In this document: one piece after another, positions 25,475 through 25,692 of the stretch | Numbering within the stretch: position 1 is the first letter of the stretch | Layout: every line of letters begins with the position of its first letter | NCBI GenBank assembly: GCA_002423025.1 | Contig: DIUN01000017.1 | Coordinates: 1 to 25,692 of the forward strand | Length of the DNA: 25,692 nt | Origin: Sphingomonadales bacterium UBA6157 | GTDB taxonomy: Bacteria; Pseudomonadota; Alphaproteobacteria; Sphingomonadales; Sphingomonadaceae | Reading direction: 5' to 3' | The notes under the pieces: generated by a model | What the model saw: only the letters and a program-made list of their open reading frames with translations | The model's database searches: none | What the model was told of the DNA's origin: nothing | Program-made: the position numbers and the translations under genes

Positions 25475-25692
25475 ATGACCGTCAATCTCGGCTTCTCCCC
25501 TGCCCGCCTCGCGCGGATCGATCGCTTCATGGAGGAGAAATATGTCGGCCCCGGCAAGCTGGCCGGCACGCTCAGCCTGATCGCCCGGCGCGGCGAGATT
25601 GCCCATATCGGCACGACCGGCCATGCCGATGTGGCGCGCGGCACGCCGATGGCGGAAAACACCATCTTCCGCATCTATTCCATGACCAAGCC
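25475..25692 (+). CDS. Beta-lactamase-fold serine hydrolase (partial)
   Basis: The first 72 codons of a protein that runs off the right edge. ARLARIDRFMEEKYVGPGKLAG leads into LIARRGEIAHIGTTGHAD and then FRIYSMTK, where SMTK (69-72) is the SxxK nucleophile motif of class C beta-lactamase-like esterases and hydrolases (EstB type). The Tyr-x-Asn and later motifs are off the edge. No signal peptide is seen, which favours an intracellular esterase or hydrolase over a beta-lactamase. AAGGA lies 6 bases before the ATG. It sits 23 bases after the bestrophin-like gene, probably in the same operon. Confidence 0.88.
   Translation, partial: MTVNLGFSPARLARIDRFMEEKYVGPGKLAGTLSLIARRGEIAHIGTTGHADVARGTPMAENTIFRIYSMTK

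Overview
The window is high-GC DNA with alphaproteobacterial gene content and order, most likely from the order Sphingomonadales. Pointers are a CYP153-type P450, the cluster proS-lolC-lolD-dnaE with a short ProRS that lacks an editing insert, a TTG-started proS, a large Oar-like TonB-dependent receptor, a DUF6356-type small protein and an Lrp regulator divergent from trxB. The genus cannot be fixed from the sequence alone. No insertion sequence, prophage, integrase or CRISPR array was seen.

Layout. 1-1039 (-): N-terminal part of a CYP153 alkane hydroxylase, running off the left edge. 1193-2779 (+): glutaminase glsA and a small secreted protein. 2834-4887 (-): an orphan Stealth-family sugar-phosphate transferase and a secreted metzincin-like protein whose first zinc histidine is Gln. 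5016-11835 (-): dnaE, lolD, lolC and proS, read from right to left. 12048-12238 (+): an unassigned, highly folded RNA ending in a strong intrinsic terminator. 12338-15657 (+): a two-gene polysaccharide synthase module (HlyD-type adaptor and BcsA-like GT2 with C-terminal PilZ domain). 15730-15795 (-): a 21-codon ORF with an almost ideal Shine-Dalgarno. 15834-16511 (+) and 16456-17481 (-): a MOSC protein and a YbhN/MprF-type flippase-like membrane protein, overlapping tail to tail. 17570-17641 (-): tRNA-Ile2(CAU). 17724-17914 (-): a predicted small RNA with three hairpins whose loops are runs of C. 17971-19875 (-): a LysR regulator and trxB. 20046-20522 (+): an Lrp/AsnC regulator. 20603-23914 (-): TonB-dependent receptor. 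24115-24190 (-): tRNA-Val(UAC). 24415 to the right edge (+): DUF6356 protein, bestrophin-like membrane protein and the start of a beta-lactamase-fold serine hydrolase.

How the genes relate. The proS-lolC-lolD genes overlap by 4 and 8 bases and form a housekeeping operon for translation and lipoprotein sorting, with dnaE 73 bases further on. The adaptor/GT2 pair overlaps by one base and looks like a c-di-GMP-gated inner-membrane polysaccharide synthase with its own periplasmic adaptor. The most unusual material is RNA: three separate intergenic regions (12048-12238, 15666-15809, 17724-17914) hold strong, self-consistent RNA structure that the protein genes do not explain.
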